Assembly: GCA_900175165.2 (NCBI GenBank)
Contig: FWWN02000395.1
Span: 57,327-121,326, forward strand
Source: Rhizomucor pusillus
Taxonomy: Eukaryota; Mucoromycota; Mucoromycetes; Mucorales; Lichtheimiaceae
Length of the DNA: 64,000 nucleotides
Direction of reading: 5' to 3'
In this document: piece by piece, positions 1-14,535 of the stretch
Layout: each line of letters opens with the position of its first letter
Position numbering within the stretch: position 1 is the stretch's first letter
Program-made: the position numbers and the translations under genes
The notes under the pieces: model-generated
The model's database searches: none
What the model was told of the DNA's origin: nothing
What the model saw: the letters and a program-made list of their open reading frames with translations, nothing else

Positions 1-1
1 G

Positions 2-1171
2 TTAAGGCAGTGTTTCGCAGAACGGATGTTCGAAATCCTTGGGGAGTTCAGACAACCAGAGCAGGACAAACTTCCCATTCCAAAAGAATTATTTGGCACA
101 GATACCTACGATGAACAACAATCAACACATGACATGAATAGTCAAGACAGAACCCATTACTATGCCAACCAAGCTCCCTGCGCAATGTATGAACCGCATA
201 TCGAAGCTAATCTGCAAAGTACAACCAGCAAGACATATTCACGACCACAGACAGCTATTCGAAGCGGTCGACCGGCATCTCGCATTTCCTTCCCGCAAAC
301 AGACGCATTTTCGTGGCAAAAGCCGTTAGCTACTGCATATACAGCGCACGATCAACTCATACATGATACTCCTATGCCCTCATCATCCTCGACAATTCCT
401 CCAGTTGTATCGACCACAACTGTCCCCCCATCAACATTTTCGACCAATAACACTACCAAACGAACAAACCCCCAAGAGAAAGGAGAACGGCAGAAGAGAG
501 GGAAAGAAAAACGCTTCACTCAACGGAGAGAGCAGTATCGTACTTCAAGACCTCCTCTATCTTCCCAGACCGGCCCCTCCCGACCATCTTTGCCTGCAAG
601 TCGAAACGCTCCAACTCAAATATCACCTACAGAAAATCTAGCACCACCATTGACACAGGCCGGCTTTCCTCAGATAGCGACGGATAAGAAGAAGGGTAAG
701 AAGAAGGCCCCGATTGTCGCTCCAGCTTCCCAACCGCGGAGACTGTCGTCAAGCAATCCACAGATCCCTGAGGTATCGGCTAGCGGAAGCAGGAAACCTC
801 CAGAAGTCGCGTCTACAGCTTCCACTACACACCATGATCGTCATCCAGGCCGAAAGCGTCACTTGGTGGATTTAGGTGGATTATCTATCGAGGCAATTGG
901 AACACAAGGAGCGCATGTTGTTTTCAGGCCTAATGCAACGGAGCGTCATTTACAAAAGCGTCTACTTGGGAAACCAGAAGAATTCGACGATGCATTTTAC
1001 AATACTGCCTCTAAACGAGGTACTTCGCGGGAAAAGTTTATTGTCGTCGAGCATGGCTGCTTTGTATTGTATGAGTCCGGTGCAAGAACGATCATAGGCC
1101 ACGTAAAAGAGGTGCATGCTTTGATTCGAAGGTTTTTCCTGACGAAGGATTCAAGATCACACGATTACTGA
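2..1171 (+). CDS. hypothetical protein, 5' end outside window
   Basis: This is an open frame that already reads through at the left window edge and stops at 1169-1171. The first in-window ATG is at 26, so the true start may lie upstream. The first roughly 270 residues are low-complexity, rich in Ser, Thr, Pro, Gln and Lys, with a basic KKKGKKK run, and are probably disordered. The last roughly 100 residues are compact and better mixed in composition (LGGLSIEAIG ... FIVVEHGCFVLYESG ... GHVKEVHALIRRFF). They look like a small folded domain, perhaps beta-strands followed by a helix. I do not recognise the family. No intron is needed within the frame. The basic disordered region would fit a nuclear protein, but that is only a guess. 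Confidence 0.6.
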   Translation, partial: LRQCFAERMFEILGEFRQPEQDKLPIPKELFGTDTYDEQQSTHDMNSQDRTHYYANQAPCAMYEPHIEANLQSTTSKTYSRPQTAIRSGRPASRISFPQTDAFSWQKPLATAYTAHDQLIHDTPMPSSSSTIPPVVSTTTVPPSTFSTNNTTKRTNPQEKGERQKRGKEKRFTQRREQYRTSRPPLSSQTGPSRPSLPASRNAPTQISPTENLAPPLTQAGFPQIATDKKKGKKKAPIVAPASQPRRLSSSNPQIPEVSASGSRKPPEVASTASTTHHDRHPGRKRHLVDLGGLSIEAIGTQGAHVVFRPNATERHLQKRLLGKPEEFDDAFYNTASKRGTSREKFIVVEHGCFVLYESGARTIIGHVKEVHALIRRFFLTKDSRSHDY

Positions 1172-1422
1172 TTAATATAGCATGTAATATTACGTATTAT
1201 TTGTATTCTCGTACATAGTCTATTTAGCTGCAGCAATGTAGAAAACGTCGCCAGTTGTGTGGGGTTGAAATGAAGGTGTCACAAAAACCGCCATTCTACT
1301 TATGCACGTGCCAAAACCTTTTTTTTGTTACTTCTTTTTGACTCATCTCATCCGTTCCTTTAATTTCCAGTCATGAACGGGTATGGACTCGATCGCAACC
1401 ATATATCTCTCAGAGAATAACA

Positions 1423-4400
1423 ATGATTCACAGCCTAGATTTTGATTTGCACTCGCAAATCCTAATGGGCCTGGCCGAAGTGCTGGCCGATTCTCGAGCC
1501 AAGGCCACCAACTCTGATATCGATAGGCTACTATCGAAATGCCCTGACGTACCTCTTGATACCCCTCAGGATGATAAGACTATTTTTACTCGAGCTCAGA
1601 AACCCAACCTTGGGCTTATGGTAAATAAATGGAAGCAAAGACGAAACGAATAGAGTGGTGCTTGACGGGTTTCAATAGACGCGTCGTAGTCAGCAGAGCA
1701 TCGAAGCCCTCACGAAATATGTCGTCAATGCTAGCGAAGAACGACAAATACAACTAGTTCCTCGCCTGTTATCCTATGTTCGTCATCTCCCTGCTTACGA
1801 GTGGGAGGAGACCATATTAAACAGAGGTATTGGCTTGCAGAAATGAATCACATGCAAACCCAACATGTGGTAATATTCATATTTCCCGAATCAGGCGTAC
1901 CACCGTCCGATGCAACCACATACAGTCTTGCGTCTGGTCTCTTGGAAATCGGCTACAAGCAACCAGACTTGTATCACAACATCACCGACCTTCTGTGGAG
2001 CTACGGTGAATTCATTATTAAGCTTATGAAAGATGGCGACGTTGAATTTACCGTCACGTTCATTTTACCCTCTCTGGCTGGACTTTCCCGTGCATTACAG
2101 CTATCACCGTTCCTTTACCGTCCCAACCAGCTGCTCGCTCTATGCCACAACACACAGTTCCTTATCCAAGACGAGACTCTGGATAACATCAGAGTAGCCA
2201 TCACCACTTGCCTCAAGGAGCATGATGCTACCGCATACAGCCGCCGCATCCTCAACAAATACTGGGAGGATGGAGTGCCACTTAGTAGTAACCGCGTCGT
2301 GCATGATCTTCTGATCGTCCTACGTAACGTTACTGCTCGAGTAATTGCAGGTGCAGAACCAGACAACGGCACCGCTACCCCGTCGCCAGGATCAAATACC
2401 TTGAAAAGTCTTCATCTCACCCGCGAAGTGGAGCATGCATGGATCACTCTGATGCAGCGGGCCGCTTCAGGTGCTCGACCCAAGACGCCAAAGGATGCCG
2501 AAAAAGACGAACTTTTGAACAAAAACATGCGCAGCATCTACGTCACTAGCTTGGGCTACTACGAGGATGTTAGAAAGTACGCCTCAAATAGTGCAGAAGA
2601 TGGCAAAAAATGGGCACCAGATGCCTATATGCAAGAGATCATGGGAACAAGCTTGGTAAGTTCTGGATTTGTTGCTACGGCTGAGTATATAACAAACCAT
2701 CTTGTCTAGCACGTGGCTGCCCTATCTTCGGTTTATCTTCACGAAGTTGACGATGTTTTGATCAACCATATTACTGAGTGTCTTTTCTCTTTGCCTCACG
2801 ACGGAGACTCTTGGGTTCATGTCGCAGCTCTAGATGCAGCTGTCCTGTTGGCCATAAAGTACAGTATCTCTGCTGATCAAGTTGAATGGGAACATGTCTA
2901 ACTAAATGCTATCTACCACTAGCTTCCCGCACCTGAATGTCGACATGACAAATAATATATGCCGTTTCTTAGCAACGCCATCTCCTGTATTCGAGTTGCA
3001 GGCTCATATAGGCCAGGAAAATGTTAGCATCCAACAGTTTGCCATTGTTAGATTGGCACAGTGCGTTCAGGTAATTGATATGTCCAGAAGTACTATTTGC
3101 CCACAATTGAAATTTACATTGTGAATTAGACGAAACCTGCTGCACAAGTCTCACAAGCTGCTATATCAACACTATATGCATTGCTTAATGAAATCACACG
3201 CTACAGCGACGATGCTGACGGTGTCCCTGAACGATTTAGCATGCTTAACGCTAACGCAATCTCCGGTGCGCCCGCCGCTGATCAGCTTAATGAGAAACAA
3301 AAGCAGCAAGTCTGCGCCAATGCCCTATCTGCTATTATAGGAGTGGCAGTATACCTAAAGGACGAGAGTGTAAGTGGAAAACAAAGCTATATCCGGGAAA
3401 TATTTGTTCTCACATAACCGCGTATGTAGATAATGGCTCAAGCTCTATCGATGCTTGCAATGCGACGTAAATCTTTGTCTCCTTCCGCAACTGCATCCTT
3501 GACATCTAAGCTTGTTGACCTTGCTCTGGTCAGCCCGACTACTGTCTTCAATGACATCCTGTCACTCTTTTCCGTGTTCAGTCGTGAATCATTGATTACA
3601 GACAACAAGCAGTTATCGAATGCTATACACAACTCATTGCTCAGCTTAGCTAGCCGGCTTTCTTCTCGCCCTGAATTCTATCAAACATACCTTACAAGTC
3701 TTCTCAGCGTCTTTGTAGAAAATGGCAACACTGTCCAAAGAACCCTCAGCAGGAACAAGAAGGATGCGGAATATCACTTGACTTCCAAGCTCGGGATGCT
3801 TCTTCCTGTTCTGCGTGCTCTTTTGGAACACAAGGACTTCAACCCGCATCTCAACCCAAGCGAGGAGACCGTTTCGCTCTTCCGCAATGTCTGGTTCCAC
3901 TGTGTTTTGTTTGGATTTGTAACAGAGTCCGTGTGGATCCGCGAGTGGCACGATTCGATGCTGGTCATTGCCAAAAAGACTCCTGTATTGGTTATCGAGA
4001 GCGCAACCAATTACATTGAAAGTGATCTGGAGTACAACTCTGTCCTTCGAGGCGGTAACTTAGCCGACCATCAATTATCGTCTCTGCGCCAACGCCTGAC
4101 GAGCTTCTTGCCATCCCTCGCTTATGATATCAAGGGATACTCGTTTGCACAGACAGTTTTTGCGCTCAGTGTATATCACATTGAGATGATGCGCAGCAAG
4201 ATGGGTGACTGTACTTATGTCCTGCGATATTTTATGAACGATGGTGCCAACAACAGCTCTCTGGCCACCTGTTTGGAAACTATTGCTGACCGCGTTGTCG
4301 GTGCATTCGTGAAAGATGCAGTCGGCAAAGCCGCTGTCCAAGGCATTGCTGATGAACTTCGCGAACAAATGTCTCAAGCGCTTATACTTTGCTGCCATCG

Positions 4401-7400
4401 TCTGCGAAAGGTCCATGATTTAGCCATCAAGACGACGGAGCGCATTGTTTCCGCATTCCCTCAAATTTTTGCGGAGAAGTCGCTTATTACACTTTTGCTG
4501 GAACTTGTGCAGCTCCTTTATCTTAGCTGCGAGGCAGAATACAGAGACGAGGTATTTGAGGGGAAGAGCTATAGACAAAGAGATATGAAAACTCATTCGC
4601 ATCAACATAGTATTCTCCGGTGTTCCATTACACTTCCCCTCGAGTCGGCGTGACCCTCGAGCTTGGCGACTCGTATGTCTATCGCCGGGAGCTTTGCACC
4701 CGTTTCTACGAGTGCGCTAAAAAATGGATCCGTATTTCGATGGACCGCGCTCCATTGGAAGTTAATGGACAGCTTCAGGATTACTTGTCAGAGTTTGACC
4801 GCTTTGCTTCTGGTCAACCTCTTGACGTGGCTCATTTGGGACGTTCTTTAGCGTACGAGGCTGGTAAACTGCCGTCTAAGAATGATATCGCTATCGGTAG
4901 GCAAATATGCGTCTTTATACTACGCAAACGACTCAATATTCTAAACGTATGCAGATTTTGTACCTAAGATCCCGAGAGTACTGCCTGATGAATCCTCCAA
5001 TTTTGTGAATGGATTTACTTCACGCCGTTTTTATAGCGGCGAAGTCAGCGGGATAGAATATTTCAATGGGCTTGCATCTCATAAAGGTAATCCGGAGTCA
5101 ATATATAACAGATTGGTAGCTAATTTACAAAACTTTATAGACAAATTGAAAAATGGAGAAAATGCAACCGAGCTTCACGAACAAGTGCCATTTGTCTTGC
5201 AGAATCTTGAAGAGCTTCTCACCGACGTCAAACAAAAGCACAACGTACCTGTCAACAGACTTCAGAGAAGTCTCTACCGAGCAGCCGCTTACACGATTGC
5301 TCTTCCAAAGGTATATATTAGATAGGAAGCTATCCAGCGGTTGGAGACTTATTTGCATTACATAGATCCATCCTGACTTCGTGCGATACCTCGTCCGCAT
5401 TCCTATCTACATGTTTACACCGGAATCTTTGGAGATTGGTACAGCAGTTTGGAACTGGATGCTCGTTGAAAGGACTGACGTAGAAAAGCGCTTGATGGTG
5501 GAGATGTTGAGCATGTGGCATTGGGCTCAAAAACATCGCAAGGGCCTCTTCTCTCCTGTATTGAAGTAAGCCGGACATCAGCTATCATATCGGTGTATAT
5601 AAGCTCACCACTAATTGCTTACATCTTCCAGTGCAAAACATCCCTTCACTAGCAAGATGACTAACGAGCCTTCGGACAAGGCTATTTGCGATAGTAACCA
5701 TCGCGTTGCCAACTTCTTGTTCTCTCCACATGCTACGTGGATCAAATTCCTGAGCAGCCGTTTCTATTCTATCCGTCACCGTAGCAAGCATTTGGTCAAC
5801 ATGCTTGTTCGGTTACTGCAAGAATCCTTCCAGAATGCGCACTTGATGAGCACTCATGCACTATCTCGCTCTGTTCGCTTCCAATTTTTGTCTCTTGGTA
5901 TGAAGATCTTGCAGTCGACACGCATGGAGGCATTGGCAGAACACAAGTTTAGAGCCCTTGTGTATGACTGTGCCTTCAATTGGTTCTCTCTTGAGGCCAA
6001 GTAAGTATAGATTTGGACTGCTTGTCTTCATGCAACTATGTATACTGAATATCGCGGATGCAGATGGCATTATGGATCCCGCAAAACACTTGCACTTCAA
6101 GAGTACAAGCTCTTGACCGACTTTTACGACGCAGTCGCAAACGATACGCCGAACCTGAGCTATCTGGTGACTAGTTCTCCTTTGAAGAGCTCCAACTCCC
6201 AGATTGCTTCTGGCTTATATATGTTCTTAAACGGTACGTATTTACAATCTCTCTTTCCTTGTTTTCGAAAGTATAACATTCAACTCCTGTCTATAGACAA
6301 GACCAGGGATGATGTTATTCGCCAGCATCAGCTCGCCAAGAAGCTGCTCATGCTATTCTTGGAGAGCGAGCTTACGCGCCTCTCAGTTTGGGCTAACCCA
6401 CTAAACTCTATGGGACATGGTTACCCTACCTGCTTTGTCGGCAACACTGAGAAGTCTATGCTCACAGATGTAAGTACTACGATGGTTGATAATGTAAGAT
6501 TGTGCTGCTAAGACCGATCGATCAGGATTCTTGGAAGGAAATCGTGCGTTTTGCATGGGAAGTATCGCCTCGTCTGGCTGTTCAGATGAATGCACGCTTC
6601 CTGCAGCCGGTCGTTCACAGGGAATTGCATCGTCTTATCGCTAACAACACTTTGGATGCCGTCGATGTCCCCGAAGCCCTCGTGATCTTGCTAGGAGACA
6701 GACTGCTGCCAAACGCTAAGCTGGACTTGAAGCATCTCCAATATTGGGCTCCTGTACCGGCTATCACCGCTGCAAACTACTTTTTGCCGCAGTATGGTAA
6801 CCATCCTCTTATTCTTCAATACGCTATGCGCTGCTTGGAGTACTATCCTATCGAGCTTGTGTTCTTCTATATCCCCCAGATCGTGCAGGCTTTGCGGCAC
6901 GATGAACTTGGTTACGTTGAAAAGTACATTATGGAAGCCGGTCAAGCCTCGCAGCTGTTTGCTCATCAAATTATTTGGAACATGCAAGCCAACTTTTACG
7001 TTGACGCTGACAAGGAGTGCGTCAAGGTACGTTTTAACTGTGAATTTCTTTCTTCCCAACACCGCTTGACGAGCATGAATACAGGAGGACTCCTTGAAAC
7101 CCACTTTGGAGCGTATTATCGACAACTTGGTCAACTCATTCACAGGTGAAGATCGTGAATTCTATGAACGAGAATTCAAATTCTTCCGTGAGGTCACTGC
7201 TATCTCTGGCTATCTTAAGGAGTACATCAAGTATGGACAGACGGAAAAGAAACCTCTGCAAAAGGTGAGAAAGATTTTGCAGCGAAGTATGGATATAGTG
7301 GAATATTTATGCTTCGGTGTGATAGAAACGTCTGGACGAGGAATTGGCCAAGATCAAAGTTGACGTAGGCGTATACTTGCCCAGCAACAGCGACGGTCGC

Positions 7401-8433
7401 GTAATTGATATCAACCGCACTTCGGGCAGACCTCTTCAGAGTCACGCCAAGGTGAATACCTGATGGAAAGGTTTATCTGGTTCTGAGCGAATAACTCAAG
7501 TGATCGATCGTCTTTATTTAGGCTCCCTTCATGGCAACATTCAAGATTGAAAAGGAAGTTGAAGACGCGGATATGATGGGCAAGGCTCTCATTGAAAACG
7601 AAAGCGGTGAAGATCAGGATGCGTCTGCAGCAAAGAAGCGCACCATTCAGATCTGGCAAGGTGCAATTTTCAAGGTTGGTGATGACTGCCGTCAAGACGT
7701 ACTTGCTCTACAGCTTATCTCGGTCTTCAAAAACATCTTTACGAGTATCGGCATGGATCTCTATGTCTACCCTTACCGTGTTGTCGCCACTGCACCTGGT
7801 CGCGGTGTTATTGATGTTATTCCACGTTCCATTTCGCGTGACCAACTCGGTCGTGAAAAAGTGAATAGCATGTACGACTACTTTGTTGCTAAATACGGTG
7901 GACCGGACACCATCCATTTCCAAAAGGCGCGCGCCAATTTTGTCTCGAGTTTGGCTGCTTACTCTGTCATCTCTTATCTGCTGGCAATCAAAGACAGACA
8001 TAACGGCAATATCATGTTGGATGATGATGGTCATATAATTCACATCGATTTTGGCTTCATCTTCGACATTGCTCCCGGCGGTATCACCTTTGAAAGCTCA
8101 CCGTTCAAGCTGACGACCGAAATGATTCAAGTTATGGGTGGTGGCTCTGATGAACAAGCTTTCCGTCAGTTTTCTGAACTTGTGGTTAAGGCATACCTTG
8201 CCAGCAGGCCTTACGCTGACCAGATATGTGAATTAGTAACACTCATGCTGGAGTCCGGACTGCCATGCTTCAAGGGAGAAACGATCAAGCGTTTGCGTAC
8301 TCGCTTCCAACTTGAACGCTCTGAGCGTGCTGCTGCAGACTTCATGATGATGCGTATCAAGGACTCGTTCGAGAACCAGAGAACGGTCTTGTATGACTAC
8401 TTCCAGAAACTCACTAACGGCATTCCATACTAA
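1423..8433 (+). CDS. STT4: phosphatidylinositol 4-kinase type III alpha (STT4)
   Basis: Makes phosphatidylinositol 4-phosphate from phosphatidylinositol and ATP, in yeast at the plasma membrane. Exons: 1423-1620, 1679-1826, 1895-2655, 2710-2858, 2923-3070, 3130-3369, 3430-4551, 4611-4896, 4955-5310, 5366-5565, 5632-6000, 6064-6233, 6297-6469, 6526-7026, 7085-7264, 7326-7451, 7522-8433. All phases close, giving 2012 residues, the usual size for Stt4/PI4KA. The N-terminus (LDFDLHSQIL) and C-terminus (YDYFQKLTNGIPY) are typical of Stt4. The last exon holds the kinase core: GDDCRQD near the nucleotide site, the catalytic loop DRHNGN, and DFG in HIDFGFIFD. The helical PIK domain and the link VDVGVYLPSN precede it. 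The start at 1423 is chosen because an upstream ATG at 1374 runs into a stop after 15 codons. That makes it a possible short upstream ORF. Confidence 0.96.
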
Positions 8434-9216
8434 ATAATGGTCTGCTGGATTTTATCTATCTTTTACATTTGGAAGAAATAAACTGCAAGAGACTGTCGTA
8501 CTCTTGTAAATACAACTTGACGGCAATGGCTGCCGCACTTATTTTCTCACGCATCCGCCTTTTCTTTACATATGCTTCCACACAGTGTTTTGATCTACAT
8601 ATAGCTTTGTCACATTTCTGGGGAGTCATTGGTATGTTTCAATACATAGAGTGATTTGGTTTGCTGATTTCTGCACGATGGATGATACTATTGCTTCTGT
8701 TCTCCCAACTTTCTTTCCCTGATATATCATGATAGGAAATCACATGAGTACCTGTGTTAATGACCAGTCTGTTACAACCCTCTAATTGACGGGCCAATCT
8801 GTAGGTTTCCTCAATAAGAGCCTATTATTGATACAAGTCCATTACCAAAGTTGTTTGGCTGATGATATATACTGTAAATCGATTTGCTTTGGCAGTCTCC
8901 ATCGCTTTTCGATCCTACAGATCGCTTACTTTACACCTACGGAATTATGCATTTAGAGGTGCGTTTCTGAGAGCTACATATTTATGTTAGCTAGATAACT
9001 AGATAATTTTGACCTAATAAAAGATGACAAATAGCGTTAAGTGGATCGATCGCTGTTAGCACTGTGCAATGACTTCATAAAGAATTTACTCTAGCAAATT
9101 TCGCGGTAACGTCACCCATTGTACTACCATGTTTCACTTTGCATGAATAAATAAAATTGACAGGGATCTGCGAGGTATTCCATCATTTTTCTTTCTTTAC
9201 TTTTATTCACTTGATA
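8434..9216. other. intergenic, no gene seen
   Basis: About 780 bases between STT4 and the next gene. It is AT-rich and holds only short frames without homology or splice logic. It probably contains the STT4 terminator and the promoter of the gene at 9217. I see no clear TATA box. Confidence 0.6.
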
Positions 9217-12200
9217 ATGGCAACCACTGCGGTGCAAACGGCGCAAGAGAATATACGCGGTGCTGCTACAGCAAACGCGAACCCTCCTACGACAGAAGAG
9301 GTTCAGCAACCAATCCAACAAGAGGTCACTACCACGGTTCCGACTAGCCGCATTGATCAGCAAAAAGAAGCGCAACAGCAGAAGCTGGAAATGATTGAAG
9401 TAGTTGAGGCATTGCGGAGCGGCCAGCTGCCTATGAATGACAAACTTTGCGAATTCTTGGAACGTCTGCTCAATGTATCAGCGATCGAGAACCGCAGGCA
9501 GCAAATGTCGCTGGATGGCCAGCAGCTTTTGATGGACTTGCAAGATCTCATCCGTACAATGCAAAAAGCTATCAGAACTAAAAATACAGACCAGCTTTTC
9601 CAGTCGCTGTATTATCACGTCCATCAAATCCGGCCTACAGTCGGCAGGGGTATGGAGATCATGTTTCTGTTTCACCATCAAACGGGAATTTCTAACGATT
9701 GCTTTCCATGTTTAGAGCACTTCAAGGGCATTGATTACACTGCCGTGACAGACAGAGAAGCTGCAAAGAGTGAAGCTCAACAAGGTATGGAAACCGGATG
9801 GGGAAAACAAGGCAACGTGTCTTGCTGTGATAACTGAATGGGTGATTTCAATTTCCACGAAACCTCGCAGGAGCCAATGCTTTCATGACGATCGGTCGTT
9901 TGGTATTGACAAACGGACATTTCCGCAAGCAAGTGAGCGAACTCGTTACTATTGCTCAGGAAGTCTTTGGCGACATCGCTATCAACGTGGGTGATACTCT
10001 ACAAACTCAAGGCCAAAAGTTGAGCGAGCGCTCGCAGCGCGTGGGTGAGAAGGCGCGCGAGATGGCCGACCCAGAAAAGCAGCGTCAAAAAGCGGACGAA
10101 TTGACTGGACAACAGCAGCAGCTCGCTGAAGAAATTCAAAATGACGATCGTGATAACCGTGAAATCCTGCAGGACAAGTTGCTTGGACAACTCCAGTCAT
10201 CTGAATCTGCCACTTCTGGTTCTTCAGACTTGCCTACTAGCGAGAAGCTCAAGCTGGAAATGCAAGGTCGCTCGCAGGCAGCAAAGGAGAAGATGAGAGA
10301 GCATTGGCAAGATACATCTACTCGAGCCAAAGAGTATACTCGCGAAAAGTTTTCTCCTGAGAAGGTGGATGAAATTATCCGACGACTCAAGTTTGTGCTC
10401 GCAGATGTGCAGCGACACTCTGACTATCAAGAAGCCATCGACACTATCATCTCTTTGTTCAAGACTTGGAGCGGCAGACTAACAAGTGTTGCAAAGGAAG
10501 CTGGAGACAAGTCCACTGAAGCTGCAACGCAACAGCGTCGCGAATCCAATGTTGTCCAGGCCGAGCTAGAGATAAAGACGATTTTGGAAGATTGGGCGCA
10601 AGGAAAATCGCTCGATCCGCTTATTGATTCTGTCAAAAGAATTATGCAAGATGTTAGGGACGATCCTGAACTTCGTCAATGCTATGATGAGGTAATGTTT
10701 ACGCTGTACAAGGGAAAACTCATTGTATCAGATTGGTGTCTAACAGTTCTCCATATAGTCACTCGTGTACATCCGTCGCTTGCTTAAGGAACCTGGTTAC
10801 GTGAATGATGAGCAATCAACTACGGATGGTAGACGACTTGTTGAGCGCGGCCGAGAGATCACTCAGAACCGCTACCGAGGTCACTTTGACAGCGTTGTGA
10901 ATGAAGCTAATGCATACTTCGCTGCTGTGGAACAGGATCCCATGACACAGGAAATCAACATGCGACTCAACAAAATCCATCGGGACCTCTGGTTCGATCG
11001 TGATGGCAATCCAGCATTCAAGCCGCAATTATTCACGGACATACGATTGACTCTTTTGCCGGCATTCCTGGAGTTTGTAAAGTTCTTGCCTCTACCTCGC
11101 ATCGAATACTCTGACCCTCAATTCGATGTGGTACTGGAGAACATTGTCCTTTCCGGCGATACTTTGCTACCGGAAATTTTCGAGATAGAGGTAAGCTTGT
11201 TGTTTGTCGTAAAAAATTTGAGCTCACATTTTATTACTAGATGAGCAACTATCTTCGATTCAGCCCACGCACGAACGTTACCAACGCCAATAACCAGACG
11301 ATCTACATCAAGATGAGCCAAATCCGAACTGTAATCAATGACGTAAGTTATTCAATTGCATTTCGATCGATCTGCGATGCACAGTATATGCTAATGATCA
11401 TAAACATTCTCTAGGTCGTCTTTTACTATAAACGGAAGGTTGGATTTCCTCGTATGTCTGATCGCGGTGTTGCCTCGCTTCACGTGAGTATACAGCATTT
11501 TCCTGCAAACTGATCAGCATTAAAGCCAGCTTATTTATCAATGCTATTATAGATTGGCGGCAAAGGTATTACAGTCACGGCCAAGATCTTGAGTGATTCA
11601 AATGATCAGCAGCATACTTTCCGTGTTTCTCAATGCCATTGTCGCATCGATAATTTGAAGATCAAAATCCATGATAGCCGCCACGATCTCCTTTACAAGA
11701 CAGTACATCCTCTTGTGAAGACGATCGCACGTCGCCAGCTTGCCAAGGCAGTGGAAGCCAAAGTCATCGAAAGTCTGCAGCGCGCCGACGCACAGCTAAC
11801 CAGCCAATTAATCCGCATGCACGACGAATCTTGCAACAAAGTTGACCAAGCTCGCAGCGAGGCGGCCGCGGCCGAAACTAAGCAAGACGATGCAGTCGCT
11901 GTTGCGGGCACTGTGTCTACTAGCACTGCAAGGACCACTCCTAAGGAGCGCCCTGGTGTGTTTGCTACCTTGGTGACTGTTATCAACAACAATTTGAAAT
12001 CCGGCGCTCTGAACCGACGTGCAAAACATGCTAATATGCAGCAGGAGCAGGAGGAGCAGCCGGAAGATGCGGGAAAAGGTACTTCCAGTGAGATACAGGG
12101 TGGTCAACAAGGCAGCGGAGCACAAGATCGGACCTCTTCCGGAGTCACTCCGATGATTGCTGGCGGCACAGAACAAGTAGGACGTCCTTCTCCAGTCCAA

Positions 12201-12332
12201 AAACCTTCTTCTACCAGTGGTAGTAAGCCGCTGTACGAATCTGACGACAAGGGATTCCATACCCCTGTTGGCGAAGAACCTGGCGTTGAAATTCGAGATA
12301 CTGGAAGAAACGCTGGCACTGCAGTGCCCTAA
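9217..12332 (+). CDS. HAM1-like (DUF5923/DUF4449-type) protein
   Basis: Exons 9217-9649, 9716-9784, 9871-10691, 10759-11190, 11241-11342, 11415-11483, 11553-12332 join in phase to 901 residues. The start is the first ATG of the frame (MATTAVQ). The order is: a Gln/Thr-rich N-terminus; helical segments; a long charged coiled-coil region (EKAREMADPEKQRQKADE and after); a conserved central part (RRLLKEPGYVND ... RGHFDSVVNEANAYF); a beta-rich part (LPAFLEFVKFLPLPRIEYSD ... VFYYKRKVGFPRMSDRG); then a disordered Ser/Gln/Glu tail. The central and beta-rich parts fit the fungal HAM1-like N- and C-terminal domains. These have been compared with tubular lipid-binding folds, but no reaction is established. 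Intron 1 is a multiple of three and could be retained. The assignment is from memory of the family pattern. Confidence 0.75.
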
Positions 12333-12504
12333 CAGTGCCCAAGTACAAAATCTGATTACTTTTTAGCTGATCTCTTCTCTTTATATTCTACGCGTGTAAT
12401 TTTTCTTTTTTTTGACGTCTGATTAAAGCTACATTATTATTGCAGTATGTATATTCGATCTGAAGCTTTTAATTTGTGACAGCCGATCTTTTTGTCAATT
12501 TTTG

Positions 12505-12594
12505 TTTCATTTTGGCGTTGATTTGTAATCTGTTCGCTTGCAATTTCAGTTTCATTTTGGTGTTGATTTGTAATCTGTTCGCTTGCAATTTCAG
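12505..12594. repeat. 45-bp direct tandem repeat, two copies
   Basis: Positions 12505-12549 and 12550-12594 are the same 45-base unit with a single C/T difference (TTTGGCG versus TTTGGTG). The unit holds TTCGCTTGCAATTTCAG. It lies directly upstream of the TATA box of the old yellow enzyme gene, so it may double a regulatory site. Confidence 0.9.
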
Positions 12595-12621
12595 AGCGCG
12601 GATGACAAATCCCTGGAAAGG

Positions 12622-12630
12622 TATAAAATA
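12622..12630 (+). promoter_or_regulatory. TATA box of the old yellow enzyme gene
   Basis: TATAAAATA lies 70 bases before the ATG at 12692. The spacing suits a start site near 12650-12660 with a short leader. Confidence 0.7.
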
Positions 12631-12691
12631 GGGTTGCAAATGCAAAATTCCCAGCTCATCATCTCTTTTCTTTTTGTTTCCAGCATACGAT

Positions 12692-14084
<1,393 letters not shown>

Positions 14085-14535
14085 ACTGCATCTTAAATTA
14101 TTCAATGACAACAGTAGATAAATACCAATAGATTTGAAGTGATTTTACACAAAAAAAGTTCATCAATAGTTGGAAAAATCAATACATTTTTTTGCATTCT
14201 TACTCATATAACAATTTGAATTTCTTCGCACTGTAGTCGAGTATTGGAAACGCTCTTTCAGTAGGATTCTTTGGCGTCAACTGATACCTAAGCAACTAGA
14301 TTAATAATGGATCCGTTGTACGGTCGCATAAACTAAATTACTTGCTTCAATCTAAGCATAAGGTAACTCCCGAGATGGGACCACCTTTCTTCTCAATGCA
14401 AATCATTATTTGGTCGAGGAACCTGTAAAGTCATCCTGACCAGCAGATCGATGTGTAACACAAGACCGCAGCTGATGCTGAAACGTGCTTTCATGCAGGT
14501 TTGAGTTCTTTGCTTCTCTTTCTTTCACCGCAAAA
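14085..14535. other. intergenic between OYE gene and ATG3
   Basis: About 450 AT-rich bases with A and T runs near 14150-14200. No supportable frame. It presumably holds the terminator of the oxidoreductase gene and the ATG3 promoter. Confidence 0.5.

Noticed and set aside
8469..8654. 61-codon frame after STT4
   Set aside because: Composition like intergenic DNA, no family, no splice context.
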